DNA from: Cypionkella sp.
GTDB taxonomy: Bacteria > Pseudomonadota > Alphaproteobacteria > Rhodobacterales > Rhodobacteraceae
DNA: 64,000 nucleotides
Assembly (NCBI GenBank): GCA_023255415.1
Contig: JALRIN010000013.1
Span: 1 to 64,000 of the forward strand
Direction: 5' to 3'
Below the pieces are notes generated by a model. The model was not told the origin of the DNA and searched no databases. It saw nothing but the letters and a program-made list of their open reading frames with translations. Below, in pieces: positions 18,601 to 33,600 of this stretch. The position numbers and the translations under genes are program-made. The number at the start of each line of letters is the position of its first letter. The first letter of the stretch is position 1.

Positions 18601-21600
18601 GGCATCAAAGCCCTACGCCGGATCAAGGCCGAGGGCGTCAAGCGTCATCAACTGGGGCTGGTGCTCGAGGGTAGCATCCCCGAGCCGTTGGGCTTTCGGC
18701 GCGAAGATATTCGACTGCAGGGCAAGAGCATCGGCATGATGACCAATTGCGTTTGGTCGCCGCGCATTCACGCCAATATCGGCTATGCGCTTGTTTCGGT
18801 TGACGCAAAGGTTGGGCAGACGGTCGAAGTAATGCGCGACAAGGGGCCGGTTTCGGCTAAACTGGTCGAGCTGCCGTTCCTATAAGCAACGGCCTGCCAA
18901 GGGGGGACCACCATGCGCGCGCATTATGAAGCTGCACCACAAACTCCGGCGAATTTCGTGCCGCTGTCACCGATCTCGTTTCTAGAGCGCGCGGCAAGCG
19001 TCTATGCGCCGCTGCCCGCGACCAGCTATCAGGGCATCACCCGCAGCTGGGCGCAGGTGGGGGCAAGGGTGGCAGCTGTCACCGCAGCCTTGCGCGCGCG
19101 CGGCATCGGTTTGGGCGATACCGTCTCGGTTTTGTCGCCCAACCGGCCCGAGATGTTCGAGCTGCATTATGCCGTGCCGATGGCGGGGGCGGTGCTGAAC
19201 GCGATCAACACCCGGCTCGAGGCCGAAACCGTCGCCTATATTCTTGACCATTCCGACAGCCGCATGGTCTTTGCCGATGCCAGCCTAGCACCCCTGCTGC
19301 GCGAAGCCTTTGCGATCAACGACAAGGTCTTGCCCGTGGTCGATATCGCCGACCCTGCGGGGCCAGGCTTTGGCGAGGCTGATTATGAGGCTATGGCCGC
19401 AGGTCCGCCCGCAGCTTGGGCGCTGCCTGCAGATGAATGGCAGGCCTTGGCGCTGAACTATACCTCGGGCACCTCGGGGCGGCCCAAGGGGGTGATCTAT
19501 CATCATCGCGGCGCTTATCTGATGGCGCTGGGCACGGTGGCGGGCTGGGCCTTGCCGGCGCATCCGACATATCTGTCGGTGGTGCCGATGTTCCATTGCA
19601 ATGGCTGGAACCACCCTTGGGCGATGGCGATTGTCGGCGCGCATCTGGTGTTTGCGCGCGATATGTCGCCTGCGGGGCTATTGGCGACCATGACCGAATT
19701 TGGCGTCACCCATTTGGGGGCAGCGCCAGTGATCCTGCAGATGCTGTGTGAAAGCCCCGCCGCACCGCCTGACGGGTTTTCCCCGCCAATCAAGGCCTTT
19801 ACCGCAGGCGCGCCACCGCCCCCCGCCGTGCTGGAAAAGGCCGCCAAACTGGGGCTCGAGGTGATGCAGGTCTACGGGTTGACCGAAACCTATGGCCATA
19901 TCAGCCAATGCCTGTGGCAAGCGCCTTGGTCCGATCTGCCGATCTCGCAGCAGGCAGAAAAGCAGGCACTGCAGGGCGTGGCCTTTCCAATGGTGGAACC
20001 GATCCGCGTGGTTGATCGCGCCACCGGGCTGGATGTGCCCGCCGATGGTGTCACCCAAGGCGAGATCGGCATTCGCGCCAACACTGTGATGAAGGGCTAT
20101 TACAAAGACCCCGAAGCCACCGCCGAAGCCTTCAAGGGCGGTTGGTTCTGGTCGGGCGATGCGGCGGTGCTGCACCCCGATGGCTATGTGCAAATTCGCG
20201 ACCGGCTGAAAGATGTGATCATCTCGGGCGGCGAGAATGTGTCCTCGGTCGAAGTCGAAGCGGTGCTGTACCGTCACCCCGCGATCAAAGCCGCCGCTGT
20301 GGTGGCGCGCGCGCATGCGCGTTGGGGCGAGGTGCCCTGCGCCTTTGTCGAGTTGCGCGAGGACAAGGCGGTAACCGAAGCCGAAATCATCGGGTTTTGC
20401 CGCAGCCATCTGGCGGGCTTTAAAACCCCTAAATCGGTGATTTTCGCCGACCTTCCCAAGACGTCGACCGGCAAGGTGCAGAAATTTATCCTGCGCAATA
20501 TTGCCCGCGATCTTGGCCCACTCGACGCATAAGGACATGCTATGACGCTTGATATTCTGGGCTTTGGCACCAAAAACCTCACGCTTGATCTGCAAGAGGA
20601 CGGCGTTTTGGTGATGACGCTGGACCGTGCGGCCAAGCGCAACGCGCTGAATGCCGATACGATCGAAGAATTGGTGACACTGTTTTCGGCCATTCCGCGC
20701 GCGGGGGTGCGGGCGGTGGTGCTGGCGGCCAATGGCGATCACTTTAGCGCCGGGCTGGATCTGGTGGAACACCATAAGGCCGACCGCTCGCCTGCCGAAT
20801 TCATGCATCTGTGCATGCGCTGGCACGAGGCCTTTAACAAAATGGAATATGGCGGCGTGCCGGTGATTGCGGCGCTGAAAGGCGCTGTGGTGGGCGGCGG
20901 GCTCGAGCTTGCGTCTTCGGCGCATATTCGTGTCGCCGATGCCTCGACCTATTTCGCCCTGCCCGAGGGGCAGCGCGGGCTGTTCACCGGTGGCGGCGCC
21001 ACCATTCGCGTTGCAGGTCTGGTGGGCAAGGCGCGGATGATCGACATGATGCTGACCGGCCGCGTCTATAAGGGGCAAGAGGCGATTGATGTTGGCCTTG
21101 CGCAATATCTGGTAGAGGACAGCTTATCCGTCGCGCTGGGTTTGGCGCGCAAAGCCGCGCAAAACCTGCCGCTGACCAATTTCGCGATCTGCTCGGCGAT
21201 CAGCCATATGGGCAATATGTCGGCCTTTGACGCCTCTTATGCCGAGGCAGTGGTGGCGGGCGTGGTCAACACCCAGCCCGCAGCCCGCGACAGGCTTGAC
21301 GCCTTTGCCAAGGGCACCGCCGCGCGCATTCGGCCCGAATAGGGCGCGCTTGGCCACCGCGACCAAGCCCTAAGCGGGCTTGGTCAGCGCGGTCCAAGCC
21401 TGATACTGCGTCAAGAACACCCGCCCGTTCAGATGCGCCAACAGCTCACTGCCGCGCATCCGGTCCATCACTGGGCCTTTCACCTCGGAGAGATGAAAGC
21501 CGACGCCCATGCTGATAAAGCGGGTGTTGATTGCCTCTAAGGCCTCAAGTGCCGAAAGGTCGATCTCGTTCACCGCGCCGCACATCAAGATCACATGCCG

Positions 21601-24600
21601 CACCGGACAATTGGCGGCAACGCGGTTCAGCATGTAATCCTCCAGAAACCGCGCATTGGCGAAATACAGGCTCTCATCCACCCGCAGCGTCACCACGGCC
21701 GGATCGGTCAGCACGGCATGGCGGTTGATGTTGCGAAAATGCTCGGTCCCCGGCACCAAGCCCACCTCGGCCACATGCGGGCGCGAGGTTTTGTAAAGAA
21801 ACAGCAACAGCGAGATCAGCACCCCGCCCGAAACCCCGATTTCAACCCCAAAGCCCAAGGTCGCCAAAATCGTCACCAGCACGGCGGCGAAATCGGCCTT
21901 GGAATAGGCCCAGGCCCGCGTCAGGATCGAAAAATCCACAAGGCTTAGCACCGCCACAATGATCGTGGCCGCCAGCGTCGCCTTGGGCAGGTAATAGACC
22001 AAAGGCGTCAGCGCCACGGCAGCAATCGCCAGACCAACGGCGGTAAAGGCCCCCGCCGCGGGCGTCTCGGCCCCGGCATCGTAATTCACCACCGAGCGCG
22101 CAAATCCCCCCGTCACCGGATAGCCGCCTGTAAAGGCTGCCCCGATATTGGCCATGCCAAGCCCGATCAATTCCTGATCCGGCACAATGCGTTGCCGCTT
22201 TTTCGCGGCCAAGGTTTGCGCCACCGAGATCGATTCCACAAAGCCGATGATCGAGATCAGCAGGGCGGGCAGCGCCAGATCGCCAATCAGCTTTGGCGAA
22301 AACGAAGGCAGCGTCAGCGGCGGCAATTGCTGCGGCACGCTGCCCACAATCGACACGCCATGTTCGCCCAGATTAAACCCCCAAGCCAGCAGGGTGGTGA
22401 CCACAACCGCCGCCACCGGCCCGGCCTTTGACGCCACCTCGACCGATTTTCCCCGCCATCCGCGCGCCAGCAGCAGCGCCTTTAGCCCGCCGCGCCGCAC
22501 CCAGAACAAAAACGCCGTCGCCGTCGCGCCAATCGCCAGCGTGATCAAGCTGGTATTGCCCAGATGCGTCAGAAACGACGGCAACACCTGCACCAAAGTC
22601 TCGCCCTCGGCCTTGACGCCAAAGATCGACTTCATTTGGCTCATCGCGATCAAAAGGCCCGAGGCGGTGATGAACCCAGAGACCACAGTATGGGACAGAA
22701 AATTCGCGATAAACCCCAGCCGAAACACACCCAAGGCCAGCAGCATCAGCCCCGATAACAGCGCAAGCGTCAGGGCCGCCGAGGCATAATCGGCCGTGCC
22801 CGCCTCGGCCACCTTGCCAATCGTCGCCGCCGTCATCAGCGACACCACCGCCACCGGCCCCACCGCCAGCGCGCGGCTGGTGCCAAAGACCGCATAAAGC
22901 ATGATCGGCAGGATCGAGGCATAGATCCCCGCCTCGGGCGGCAGACCCGCAAGCATGGCATAGGCCAAAGATTGCGGAATAAGCATGATTGTGACGATCA
23001 GGGCTGCGACCAGATCATTCGACAGGCTGGCGCGCGAATAGGTTTTGCCCCAGTCCAGAATGGGCAAATAGCGCAGCAAGGGGCGGAAGTTCATAACGTC
23101 AGGCTTTCTTTTTCTTCTCGGTCACAAAAGAGGTGGCAACCATTCCCAGCGCCATCGCGGCGATAAAGGTCCAAACCTCGGGCAGCAGGGTGCCAAGGGC
23201 AGGCAGCGCGCCGCCCGGACAAAATCCGGTGATGCCCCAGCCAATGCCAAAGATCGCAGCACCGCCCACCAGGCGTGCGTCGATCACGCGGCTGGTGGGC
23301 AGCGTGAATTTGCTGTCAAACAGCGGCTCGCCCTTGGGCAGAACCAGCCGGTAGCCCACAAAGGTCACCGCCAGCGCGCCGCCCATCACAAAGGCAAGGC
23401 TTGGGTCCCAAGTGCCGGTGATATCAAAGAAATTCAAGACCTTGGCCGGGTTGGCCATGCCCGCCACCGCAATGCCGGTGCCAAAGATCACGCCGATAAG
23501 ATAGGTTACGATCAGACGCATTTATGCCCCCACCACATGGCGCAGCACATAGACCGTGGCGACGCTAAATCCCATGAAAACCAGCACGGCCACCAAGGAG
23601 CGTGGCGACATCCGCGCCAGCCCGCAGACCCCGTGCCCCGAGGTGCAGCCTGCCCCCAAAGTCACGCCAATGCCCACCAAAACCCCGCCGACGACCAGCG
23701 CGTTATGGCTCATTTCAGCCTCGACCACTGGCATATTGCCCGTGGCCAGAAACACCACCCAAGGCCCGGTCATCATGCCAAGGATCACAGCGACCCGCCA
23801 CAGCCAGTCTTTTTGTGAAGCAGGCGCAAAGACGCCTGCCAAAATTCCTGTGGCCCCCATGACGCGACCCAAGGTCAACATCAACAGCACGGCCGATAGG
23901 CCAATCAAGCTGCCGCCAAACAGCGATTGCAGCGGCGTAAATGCGGTTTCCAAAGCGACACTCCTCCCGGTCTTTTGCGCCTGATGCGCGTTGCGCCATA
24001 GGCTAAGACAGATAGGACTAAAATTACATCTATAAAGATGAATGTGGGAATATTATTTCCGCAGCGCCCGCGCCACGCCGCGCAATTCGGCCAGCCCGCG
24101 CATCCGTCCGATCAGCGGATAGCCGGGATGGGTGGCACGACCAATATCGGCCAAAAGATCATGGCCGTGGTCGGGGCGCATCGGCAGGGGTGTGTCGCGC
24201 CCTGCCTCGGCCGCCAGCAGCGCCGCGATCAGCGCCACCATATCGGTGTCGCCGTCCAGATGGGCTGCCTCTTCAAAGGATCCATCGGGTTCTTTGCGCA
24301 CATTGCGCAGATGCGCGAACCAGATACGATCGGCAAAGCGGCGGGCAATCGCGGGCACATCATTGGCCGGATTGGCGCCCAAAGATCCCGAACACAGCGT
24401 CAAGCCATTGGCCGGATCATCCACCGCCGCCAAGACCCAAGCGATATCTTCGGCGTTCGAGACAATGCGCGGCAGCCCCAGAATATCGCGCGGCGGATCG
24501 TCGGGGTGCACGCAAAGCCGCATGCCCAATTCGGCGGCACAAGGCACCACCTCTTGCAAAAAGCGTTTGTAATTGGCGCGCAACTCGTCGCGGCCAATGC

Positions 24601-27600
24601 CCTGATAAAGCTTTAGCGCCGCGCGCAGCCCTGCGATGTCATAGCGGTCATAGGCCCCGGGTAGGCCCGACATTATCGCATGCAGCAGACCTTCGCGCGT
24701 GGCCTCATCGGCCGCTTGAAACCAAGCCGCCCCGCGTGCGCGCACGCAGGCAGGATAATCGGCCTCTGCCTCGGTGCGGCCCAACATGTGGATTTCAAAG
24801 GCCGCCATCTTATAGGCCTCAAAGCGCAGACAGGCCCCGCCACCCGCGACGGGGGCCTTAAGGTCGGTGCGGGTCCAATCTAGCAGCGGCATAAAGTTGT
24901 AACAGATCACCTTGACGCCCTCGGCCGCCAAATTGCGCAGGCTGTCGCGGTAATTGGCGAAAAGCGGTGCCAGATCGCCCTCGCCGCGCTTGATCCGCTC
25001 GTGGATCGGCAGGCTTTCGACCACCTCCCAAGTGAACCCTGTCGCTTCGATCATAGCACGGCGCGCCGCAATCGCTGCGCGCGGCCAAACCTCGCCGTAG
25101 CCGATCTCGTGCAGGGCGGTCACGATCCCAGTCGCGCCGGTCTGGGCGATTTCGGGCAGGGTGATGGCATCCAGAGGGCCAAACCAGCGCCAGCTTTCGA
25201 TCATCTTACGCGTTCCTTTTCACACTATCTGCCACCGCAGCCCGCGCGCCAAGGCGGTGCAATTGGGCATAGCTGCGGCGCAGGATCGGGTCAAACTGGG
25301 CGGCTTGGGCGGCCGAGAATACCGCGCGCTGTGCTAAAAGCGCGCCGACCGGATCGGCGCTATTGGCCGCCAGATGCAGGGCTGCGGCCATCGGATCTTT
25401 GACCTCGATCGCCGCCCCCGTCTCATCGCGGCCTGAGACATAGCGCATCCAGCCCGCCACCGCCAAAGCCAGACCGGGGCAATCGCCCTTGGCCTCGGCC
25501 ATGGTGCCCAAAATCCGCTGCGGCAGCTTTTGGCTGCCATCCATCGCGATTTGGCAGCAGCGGTGCCGGATCGCGGGGTTTTGATAGCGCGCAAGCAAGG
25601 CCGCCGCATAGGCCTGCAGATCGACGCCTTGCGGCGGGGTCAGCACCGGCGTGATCTCGGCCCAAAGCAGCTGCGCGAAGGCGGCAAAATCGCGGTCGGC
25701 GACGGTGTCCGCGATGGTCTCGAACCCCGCCAGATAACCCAGATAGGCAAGCGCCGAATGGGTGCCGTTCAGCATTCGCAGCTTCATCAACTCGAAAGGC
25801 GCGACATCCTTGACCATTTGCACCCCGACAGCCGCGAAATCGGGCCGCGCGCCGCCGACAAAATCATCCTCGATCACCCATTGCCGAAACAGTTCGTGGA
25901 TCACCGGGGCGGCATCCAGCAGGCCCGTGGCCGTGGTCACCCGCGCCAGATCCTCGGGCTTGGTCGCAGGCACGATCCTGTCAACCATGGTGGCGGGAAA
26001 GCGCGCGTGTTGGGCGATCCATTCAGCCAAATCGGCGTCAAGGGCGCGGGCAAACTGCAAAACCACGCCGCGCAGCACCGCGCCGTTATGTGGCAGGTTA
26101 TCGCAAGACAGCAGGGTAAAGGGCGCCACCCCCGCCTGACGGCGCAGGGCCAAGGCCCGCACCAGATAGCCAATCGCCGAGCGCGGCAGCGGGTTCGCCA
26201 AATCCTGCACGATATCGGGATGCTCAAAGTTCAGCACCTCGCTGGCAGGCAGGTGGCAATAGCCCTTCTCGGTCACCGTCAGGCTGACAATGCGCACCGC
26301 AGGATCGGCCATAGCCGCCAGCAGCGCCGCAGGGTCTTTCGTGGCGACAAGGATATTTTCAATCACATCAATGATCTGCGCGCTATCGCCTTTGGGCCCT
26401 GCCTCAAGCGCTGTATAAGCAAAGCCTTGCGGCGCAAGCCTGTCGTGCAGGCCCGCCGATTGCAGGCTTGCGGCCAGAATGCCCCAATCGCCTCCCGAGG
26501 CCGCCATGGCTTCGGCGACATAAATCGCCCCATGCGCGCGGAAAAACGCACCAAGGCCCAGATGCACAATGCCAACCGCAGGCCGCACGGCGGCCCGGCG
26601 TGTCACCCTATCTTGCAAGCCAGCCTCCATCGACAGTCAGCCCTGCGCCGTGGATATCCTTTGCCGCAGCCAAAGCAAGGAAAACCGCAGCGCATTGGTG
26701 CAAAGCTGTCGATCAGCACCCCCGCCTGACGGCAGCGCCCCTGCATGCGGCTGATGGCGCAGCGCTCTTCGGCATCACCGCCGGTTTTTCCGCCAAAACC
26801 TGCCGCGAAAAGGCTGTTTCGTGGCAGAATCTGCGCGCCCCAAGGCAGGGAAGGGGTCAAAGTCGATAGGCCTTTTTCACCAGGCGATATGTCAGGTCGT
26901 AGGCGACCTCATAGGCCTCGTCTTCTGCCAGCCGCCCTGTGGCGACAAGTTCAGCGAGGTAGCCACAATCCACCCGACGCGCGACGTCATGGCGCGCGGG
27001 GATCGAACAAAAGGCGCGGGTGTCGTCGTTGAAACCGACGGTGTTGTAAAACCCTGCCGTTTCGGTGGTGTTTTCGCGAAAGCGCTTCATGCCTTCGGGG
27101 CTGTCAAAGAACCACCACGGCGGCCCCAGTTTCAGCGCGGGATAAACCCCCGCCAAGGGCGCAAGTTCGCGGCTTTGGGTGGTTTCATCCAAGGTAAAGG
27201 CGATGATCGACAGCCGCGGATCGGTGCCAAAGGCATCCAGCAGCGGGCGCAGCGCGCGCACGTAATCGGTGCGGCTGGGAATATCAAAGCCCTTGTCGCG
27301 GCCAAAGCGCGCCAGCATCTCGCTGCAATGATTGCGCACAGATCCGGGGTGAATTTGCAGCACCAGCCCGTCATCAAGGCTCATCCGCGCCATTTCCGTC
27401 AGCATCTGGCCGCGAAAGCAATCGGCCTCCTCGGCGCTGGCCTGCCCAGCCTTGACGCGGTCAAACAGCGCTTCGGCCTCTGTGGGGGGCAAGTTTTCGG
27501 TGCGTGCCGTGGGGTGGCCATGGTCGCTTGATGTCGCGCCAAAGCTGATGAAATAGGCCCGCCGCTTGCGATGCGCTGCCAGATAGCCCGTCCAGCTGCT

Positions 27601-30600
27601 GCAATCTTCGCCCGTCAACGCGCCAAACTGCGCCAAATTCGCGGCAAAGCCGGCAAATTCGGGGTCAACCACCGCGTCGGGGCGATACGCGGTGATCACG
27701 CGGCCCGACCAGCCGCTTTGCGCGATCATCCGGTGCCAGCGCAGATCGTCAAGCGGGCTTTCGGTGGTGGCGATCACCTCGATGTTAAAGCGTTCAAACA
27801 GCGCGCGGGGCAGAAATTCGGTGCGGGTCAGGCAATCGGCGATATGGTCGTAAAACGCATCCGCCGTGGCAGGGCCAAAGCGATCTTGCAGGCCAAAAAC
27901 CTCGGCAAAGGCGTGGTCGATCCACAAAGACGAAGGCGTGCCGCGCAGCAGGTAGTAATGCTGCGCAAACAGCCGCCAGATCTTGCGCCCGTCGGTTTCC
28001 ACCGCCCCACCATCGGCACGCGGGACGCCCAGCGCTTCAAGCGATACACCCTGCGAAAACAGCATGCGAAACACATAGTGGTCGGGGGTCACAAACAGCT
28101 GGGCCGGGTCAGGGAAGGGCAGGTTTTCGGCAAACCAACGCGGGTCGGTATGGCCATGCGGGCTGACAATCGGCAGCGCCTTGACGCTGTCATAAAGCGC
28201 GCGCGCCAGATCCCGGCAGCGCGGATCAATCGGCAAGAGTCTGTCGGCGTCCAATCTTGGCAAGGCGGCTCTTTCCGTCATCTATGCTTTGGGCTGAGCC
28301 CAATCAGTTCTGGTATTCTTGAAGCCTAATATGTTAGATTATCACAGCTGTCAATTCTAGGAGCCGCCATGTCTGAAACCGCTTTGCTCAGCCCGCTCGA
28401 GCCCATGGTCCGCGCCTCCATCGCCGATCAGGTGTTTGATGTACTGCATCAGCAAGTGCTGTCGCTGGCCTTGCCGCCGGGCACCAAGATGTCAGAAGCA
28501 GCGATTGCCAAGCAGCTGAATGTCTCGCGCCAGCCGGTGCGCGATGCGTTTCACCGCTTGTCCAAGCTGGGGTTTTTGCTGATCCAACCGCAAAAGGCGA
28601 CGCAGGTCAGCCCTATTTATATCCAAGACATCCTGCGGGCGCGCTTTGTGCGCAGCTCGATCGAGGTCGAGGTGATCCGCCGCGCAGCGCAAGGGCTGAC
28701 GACGCAGACGCTGGCACAGCTTGACGCCAATCTGGCCGAACAACAACAGGCCGTGGCCAGCGCTGATCGTGCGCGCTTTCACCGTTTGGACGACGCCTTT
28801 CACCATCTGCTGTGTCAAGGCGCGGGCGTCGGCTTTGTCTGGAAGACCCTTCAGGAAAACAAAGCCCACACCGACCGCCTGCGCTATCTGTCGCTGTCAG
28901 AAGGCTCTGCGCGTGCGATGCAAGGCCATATCCGCATTCTGGCCGCGCTGCGCGCGCGCGATGGCGAGGCGGCAGTGGCTGAATTGCGCAGCCATTTGGG
29001 CCGGATCGAGGGCATCATCGCCGATCTGCGCGCGGCCAATGCCGCGTGGTTTTCGGACGAGGGCTAGCCGATGCGGATGGTTTTTGTCGGCGAAGCGATG
29101 GTCGAACTTGCCCCCGAGGCCGGGCTTTATCGCCGTGGCTTTGCGGGCGATACCTTTAATATGGCGTGGTATGCGCAAAAGCTGGCGCCAGACTGGCAAA
29201 CCGATTTCGTCTCGGCGATCGGCGATGATGCGATCTCGGCTGAATTTTCGGGCTTTGTGGCACAGGCTGGGATCGGCACCGCCCATCTGCAGGTGATCCC
29301 CGAACGCAGCCTTGGGCTTTACATGATTTCGCTGCAAAACGGCGAGCGCAGCTTTGCCTATTGGCGTGGCCAGTCTGCCGCGCGCCGCTTGGCCGAGGAT
29401 GCGGCTGCGCTGAACGCGGCTTTTGCGGCGGCCGATCTGGTGGTGTTTTCCGGCATTACGCTGGCGATCCTTGAAGGCAAGGGGTGCGACAGGCTGGCGC
29501 AGGCGCTGCAAGCGGCGCGCGCGACAGGCGCGCGGATTGCCTTTGATCCCAATATCCGGCCCAGACTCTGGGCCAGCGGCGACGAGATGCGCGCCTGCCT
29601 GACCCGCTTTGCTGGCCTGTCTGATATTGTGCTGGCGTCCTTTGACGACGAGGCGGCGCATTTTGGCGACGGCGACCGCCAAGCCACGCTTGCGCGTTAT
29701 CTGAGCGCGGGGGCTGGGGCGGTGGTGGTCAAGGATGGGGCGGCGCAGGTGCTGGCACAGATCGGCGGCCAAAGCTATGCCTATAGCCCCGACCCGGTGC
29801 ATAGCGTCACGGACAGCACCGCAGCCGGTGACAGCTTTAACGCGGGTTTTCTGACCGCTTGGCTGGCCGGTCAGCCTGTAGAGGCGGCGCTTGCGGCGGG
29901 GGCCGCACTTGCCGGCCGCGTGATCCAATACCGCGGCGCATTGGCGCAGCAGGCGCTGGCCTAGGCCCGCGATCTTGCCTTTGGCGCTTGCCTGCCGCAT
30001 TCTGCCGACCTCAGCTTTGAAAGGCCGCAAGATGGATCCCGATTTCTGGCACGCGCGCTGGAGCCAAAACCAGATCGGCTTTCACGAGCCACAAGAAAAC
30101 CCCCTGCTGCTGGCACATCTTCCTGCCCTTGCCTTGCCACCACAAGCGCGGGTGTTTTTGCCGCTTTGTGGCAAGACCAAAGACATTGGCTGGCTGTTGT
30201 CGCAAGGCATCCAAGTGGCGGGGGCCGAGTTAAGCCCGCTTGCTGTCGATCAGCTGTTTGCCGATTTGGGCGTGCTGCCTGCGATTACCCAGCAGGGCGA
30301 TTTGCGCTGCTATCAGGCCGATGGACTGACGGTCTTTGTGGGCGATATCTTTGCGCTGACGCCGGATGTGCTGGGGCCCGTCGATGCGGTCTATGACCGC
30401 GCGGCCTTGGTGGCGCTGCCCGACGCGATGCGGCAACGCTACGCAGCGCATTTGACCCTGCTGACGCAAAGCGCGCCGCAGCTGCTGATCTGTTTTGCCT
30501 ATGACCAAAGCCGCTTTTCCGGCCCGCCGTTTTCGGTTTCGGGCCAAGAGGTCGCAAGCCTTTATGGCGCGCGCTATGACATTCGCGCCTTGGCGGATCA

Positions 30601-33600
30601 GCCTGCGACCGGGGGGCTGCAAGCCCGCGCTGCGGCCGAGCAGGTCTGGCATCTGACGCCAAAGCCCTAAAGCGTTAAAGCTGCACCACTGGCCCAGCGG
30701 CGGCGGCGGCATCTTCGCCGTCATGGGTGACCAGCAACACCGGCAGGGCGCGGGCGCGGGCATGGTCAAAGACGAAGCTGCGGATCTCGGCACGCAGGCC
30801 TGCGTCCAGCCGTGAAAAGGGCTCGTCCAGCAGCAGGGCTTGCGGTTCGGCCAGCAGGGTGCGCATCAGGGCTGCGCGCGCGCGCTGCCCGCCTGAAAGC
30901 GTGGCCGGATCGCGGTTGTAAAACCCGCCAAGGCCCGCCGTCTGCAAGGCCGCCTCGACAGCGCCGCGCCGCGCCGCGCGGCCCCGCAGCTTGGCGGTCA
31001 AGCCAAAGGCCAGATTGTCGCCCACCGACAAATGGCCAAACATCACCGCGTCTTGAAACATCATGCCGATGCCGCGCGCCTCGGCGGGCAGGGCGGTCAG
31101 ATTGCGCCCGCCCAGCCAGATGCGCCCGCTTTGCACAAAACCCGGCACCAAATGCCCGGCAATCGCATCCAGCAGCGTCGATTTCCCCACCCCTGACGGC
31201 CCCATCACCGTAACCACCGTTGCAGGGGTCACCGTCAGTGTCAGCGGCGCAAACAGCGCTTGCCCGCCACGCGTGCTGATCGTCAGCGCCTCGATCTGCA
31301 AGGCCATCACATCCCCCCCCGCAAAGCCCGCCGGTTGCGATAAAACACGCGCGGCACCGCCAACGCCAGCCCATAAGCCGCAAAGGGCAGCGCCGCTTGC
31401 AGCACCGCATAGGTGCCAACCACCCGCCTGTCAGAGCCAGAGGCCAGCGTCACCGCCTCGGTTGCAAGCGTGGCAATCCGCCCCGCCCCCATAAACAGCG
31501 TCGGCAGATATTGCGCCACCGAAACCGCAAAGCCAATCGCTGCGGCCACCAAAATCGGCCCCAAAAGCGCCGGCAGTTTGACCGAAAACAGCCGCCGATT
31601 TGCCCCGGCCCCCAAGCTTGCCGCCGTGCGGATCAGCGCTGGGTCCAGCGCGCGCCAAGGCTCTGACAGCGCAATCATCACATAGGGAAACACGAACAAA
31701 GCCTGCGCCCAGATCACCGCCGTAACACCGCCCGTCAGCCCCATGCGCAAAAACAAAAGGTTCAGCCCATAAAGAAACCCGATCTGCGGCAACAACAGCG
31801 GCAGATAGATCAGCGCGCTCGCCCAAGCAGCCCTTGGCGTGCGGCTGCGGTCTTCGGCCTCAAGCCAGGCCACCGCCAGCGTCAGGCAAAGCGCTGTCAC
31901 CGCCAGCCCCAGCCCCAGCGTATTTCCCGCCGCGCGGCCCCACCCGCCTTGCGGATTGGCCCAGATCCGCAGGCTCCAGCTTTCGGGCAGCGGGTCAGGA
32001 AAGCTCCAACGAAATGCGAAAGACCACAGCAGCAGCACCGCAAGGGCGGCAAACCCCAAGCCCAGCACGGCGATGCCAAGGCCCGCGGCCAGCCGCAGCG
32101 CGCCCGCCTCTGCCCGCCCGCGCGCCCCCCTGCGCAGCCAGATCAGCCCCGCCCGCGCCACCCCCCGCTCGGCCAGCCCCCAGCCCAGCAAGACCGCCGC
32201 CACCCCTGCCGCAGTCAGCACCGCCCCCGCCGAGGCCGGATAGACCATCGCCAGATCCGGGTCGCCAAACCAGCGCGTCACCGCCACCGCAAGCGTCGGC
32301 GGATTCGAGGGGCCAAGGATAATCGCCATATCCACACAAGACAGCCCATAGGCCTGCACCACCAAGACCGGCAGGCGGATCAGCGGCCAAAGCTGCGGCA
32401 AGATCAGCCGCAGCCAAACCGCAGCCGCGCCATAGCCCAAAGACCGCCCCAGCGACAAGCTTGTGGCAATCGGCACCTGCCGCGCCGCCACCAGCAGCAC
32501 CAGCAGCAAAAACGGCAGCTCTTTCAACACCAGCCCCAGCAACAGCGCAAGCCCCGCCGCATCCTGCACCGTGGCCACAAGTGGGGGGTCCTGCCAGCCA
32601 AGCGCTGCCGCCAGCAGCCGTGCGATCCAGCCGGCAGGCGCAATCAAAAACCCAAAGCCAATCGCCACCGCCGCATGCGGCACCGCCAGCACGGGGGCAA
32701 GCAGCCGCGCCCCCCAGCCCTGCCGCCCGCTGGTTTGCAAAGCGAGGCAAAGCCCCAGCGCCAAGATCAACGCCACCAGGGTCGATCCGACCCCAGTGAT
32801 CAGGCTTAAGCGCAGGCTGGTGGCCATGCCGGGCAGGGCAAACAGCTGGCTCCAGGGCGCAAGCGACAGCCCGCCGCCCAAGCCCTCATGCAGGCCAAAG
32901 GCCGTGCGCAGGGTCTGGCCCGCACCCGCCACAATCGGCAAGACCACGGCCAAAACCACCGCGATCAGCACCGACCGGCGCAGCGCTTGGCCCTCTGGCC
33001 TCATTTGGTGTAACGCTTTGCCCAGTCTTCGCTCAGCCGGCTCATCCAGCTTGCGTGCGGTTCCAGCAGGGTCGGGCCCAGATCGGCCAAAGCGGGCAGG
33101 GCAGGGGCGCTGGGCAGGGCCGCAAAGGCCGCAAGCCCTGCCGCATCCAGCTTGTCACTGTCCAGCACCGAAAAGCTGCCCAGAACCGTGATATCTTGCA
33201 TATGGGCTTGGGTTGCAGGCTCTAGCAGAAAGTTCGCCACCACCTCGGCCCCGGCGGTATGGGCTGCGTTAAACGGAATGGCGACAAAGCTGATATTGCC
33301 GATCGAACCCGCCTTTGGCACCCAGACCCGCGCAGTTTCGGGCAAACTGCCATCGGCAATCGCAGCCGCAGTGCTGGCCGGATCAAAAGACATCGCAATG
33401 TCGATCTCGCCGTCGTTCAGCATCTGGGCTTGCACGGATTCGTTTTCGGGAAAGGTTTCGCCTTGCCGCCACAGATTGGGGCGCAGCGCGTCATACCATG
33501 CCCAAAGCGGCGCGGTTTGCGCGGCAAAGGCCGCCTCGGTCACCGGCTGTTGCAATGCGGCCGGATCGGGGGCAAGCTCGATCAGCGCTTGTTTTAAAAA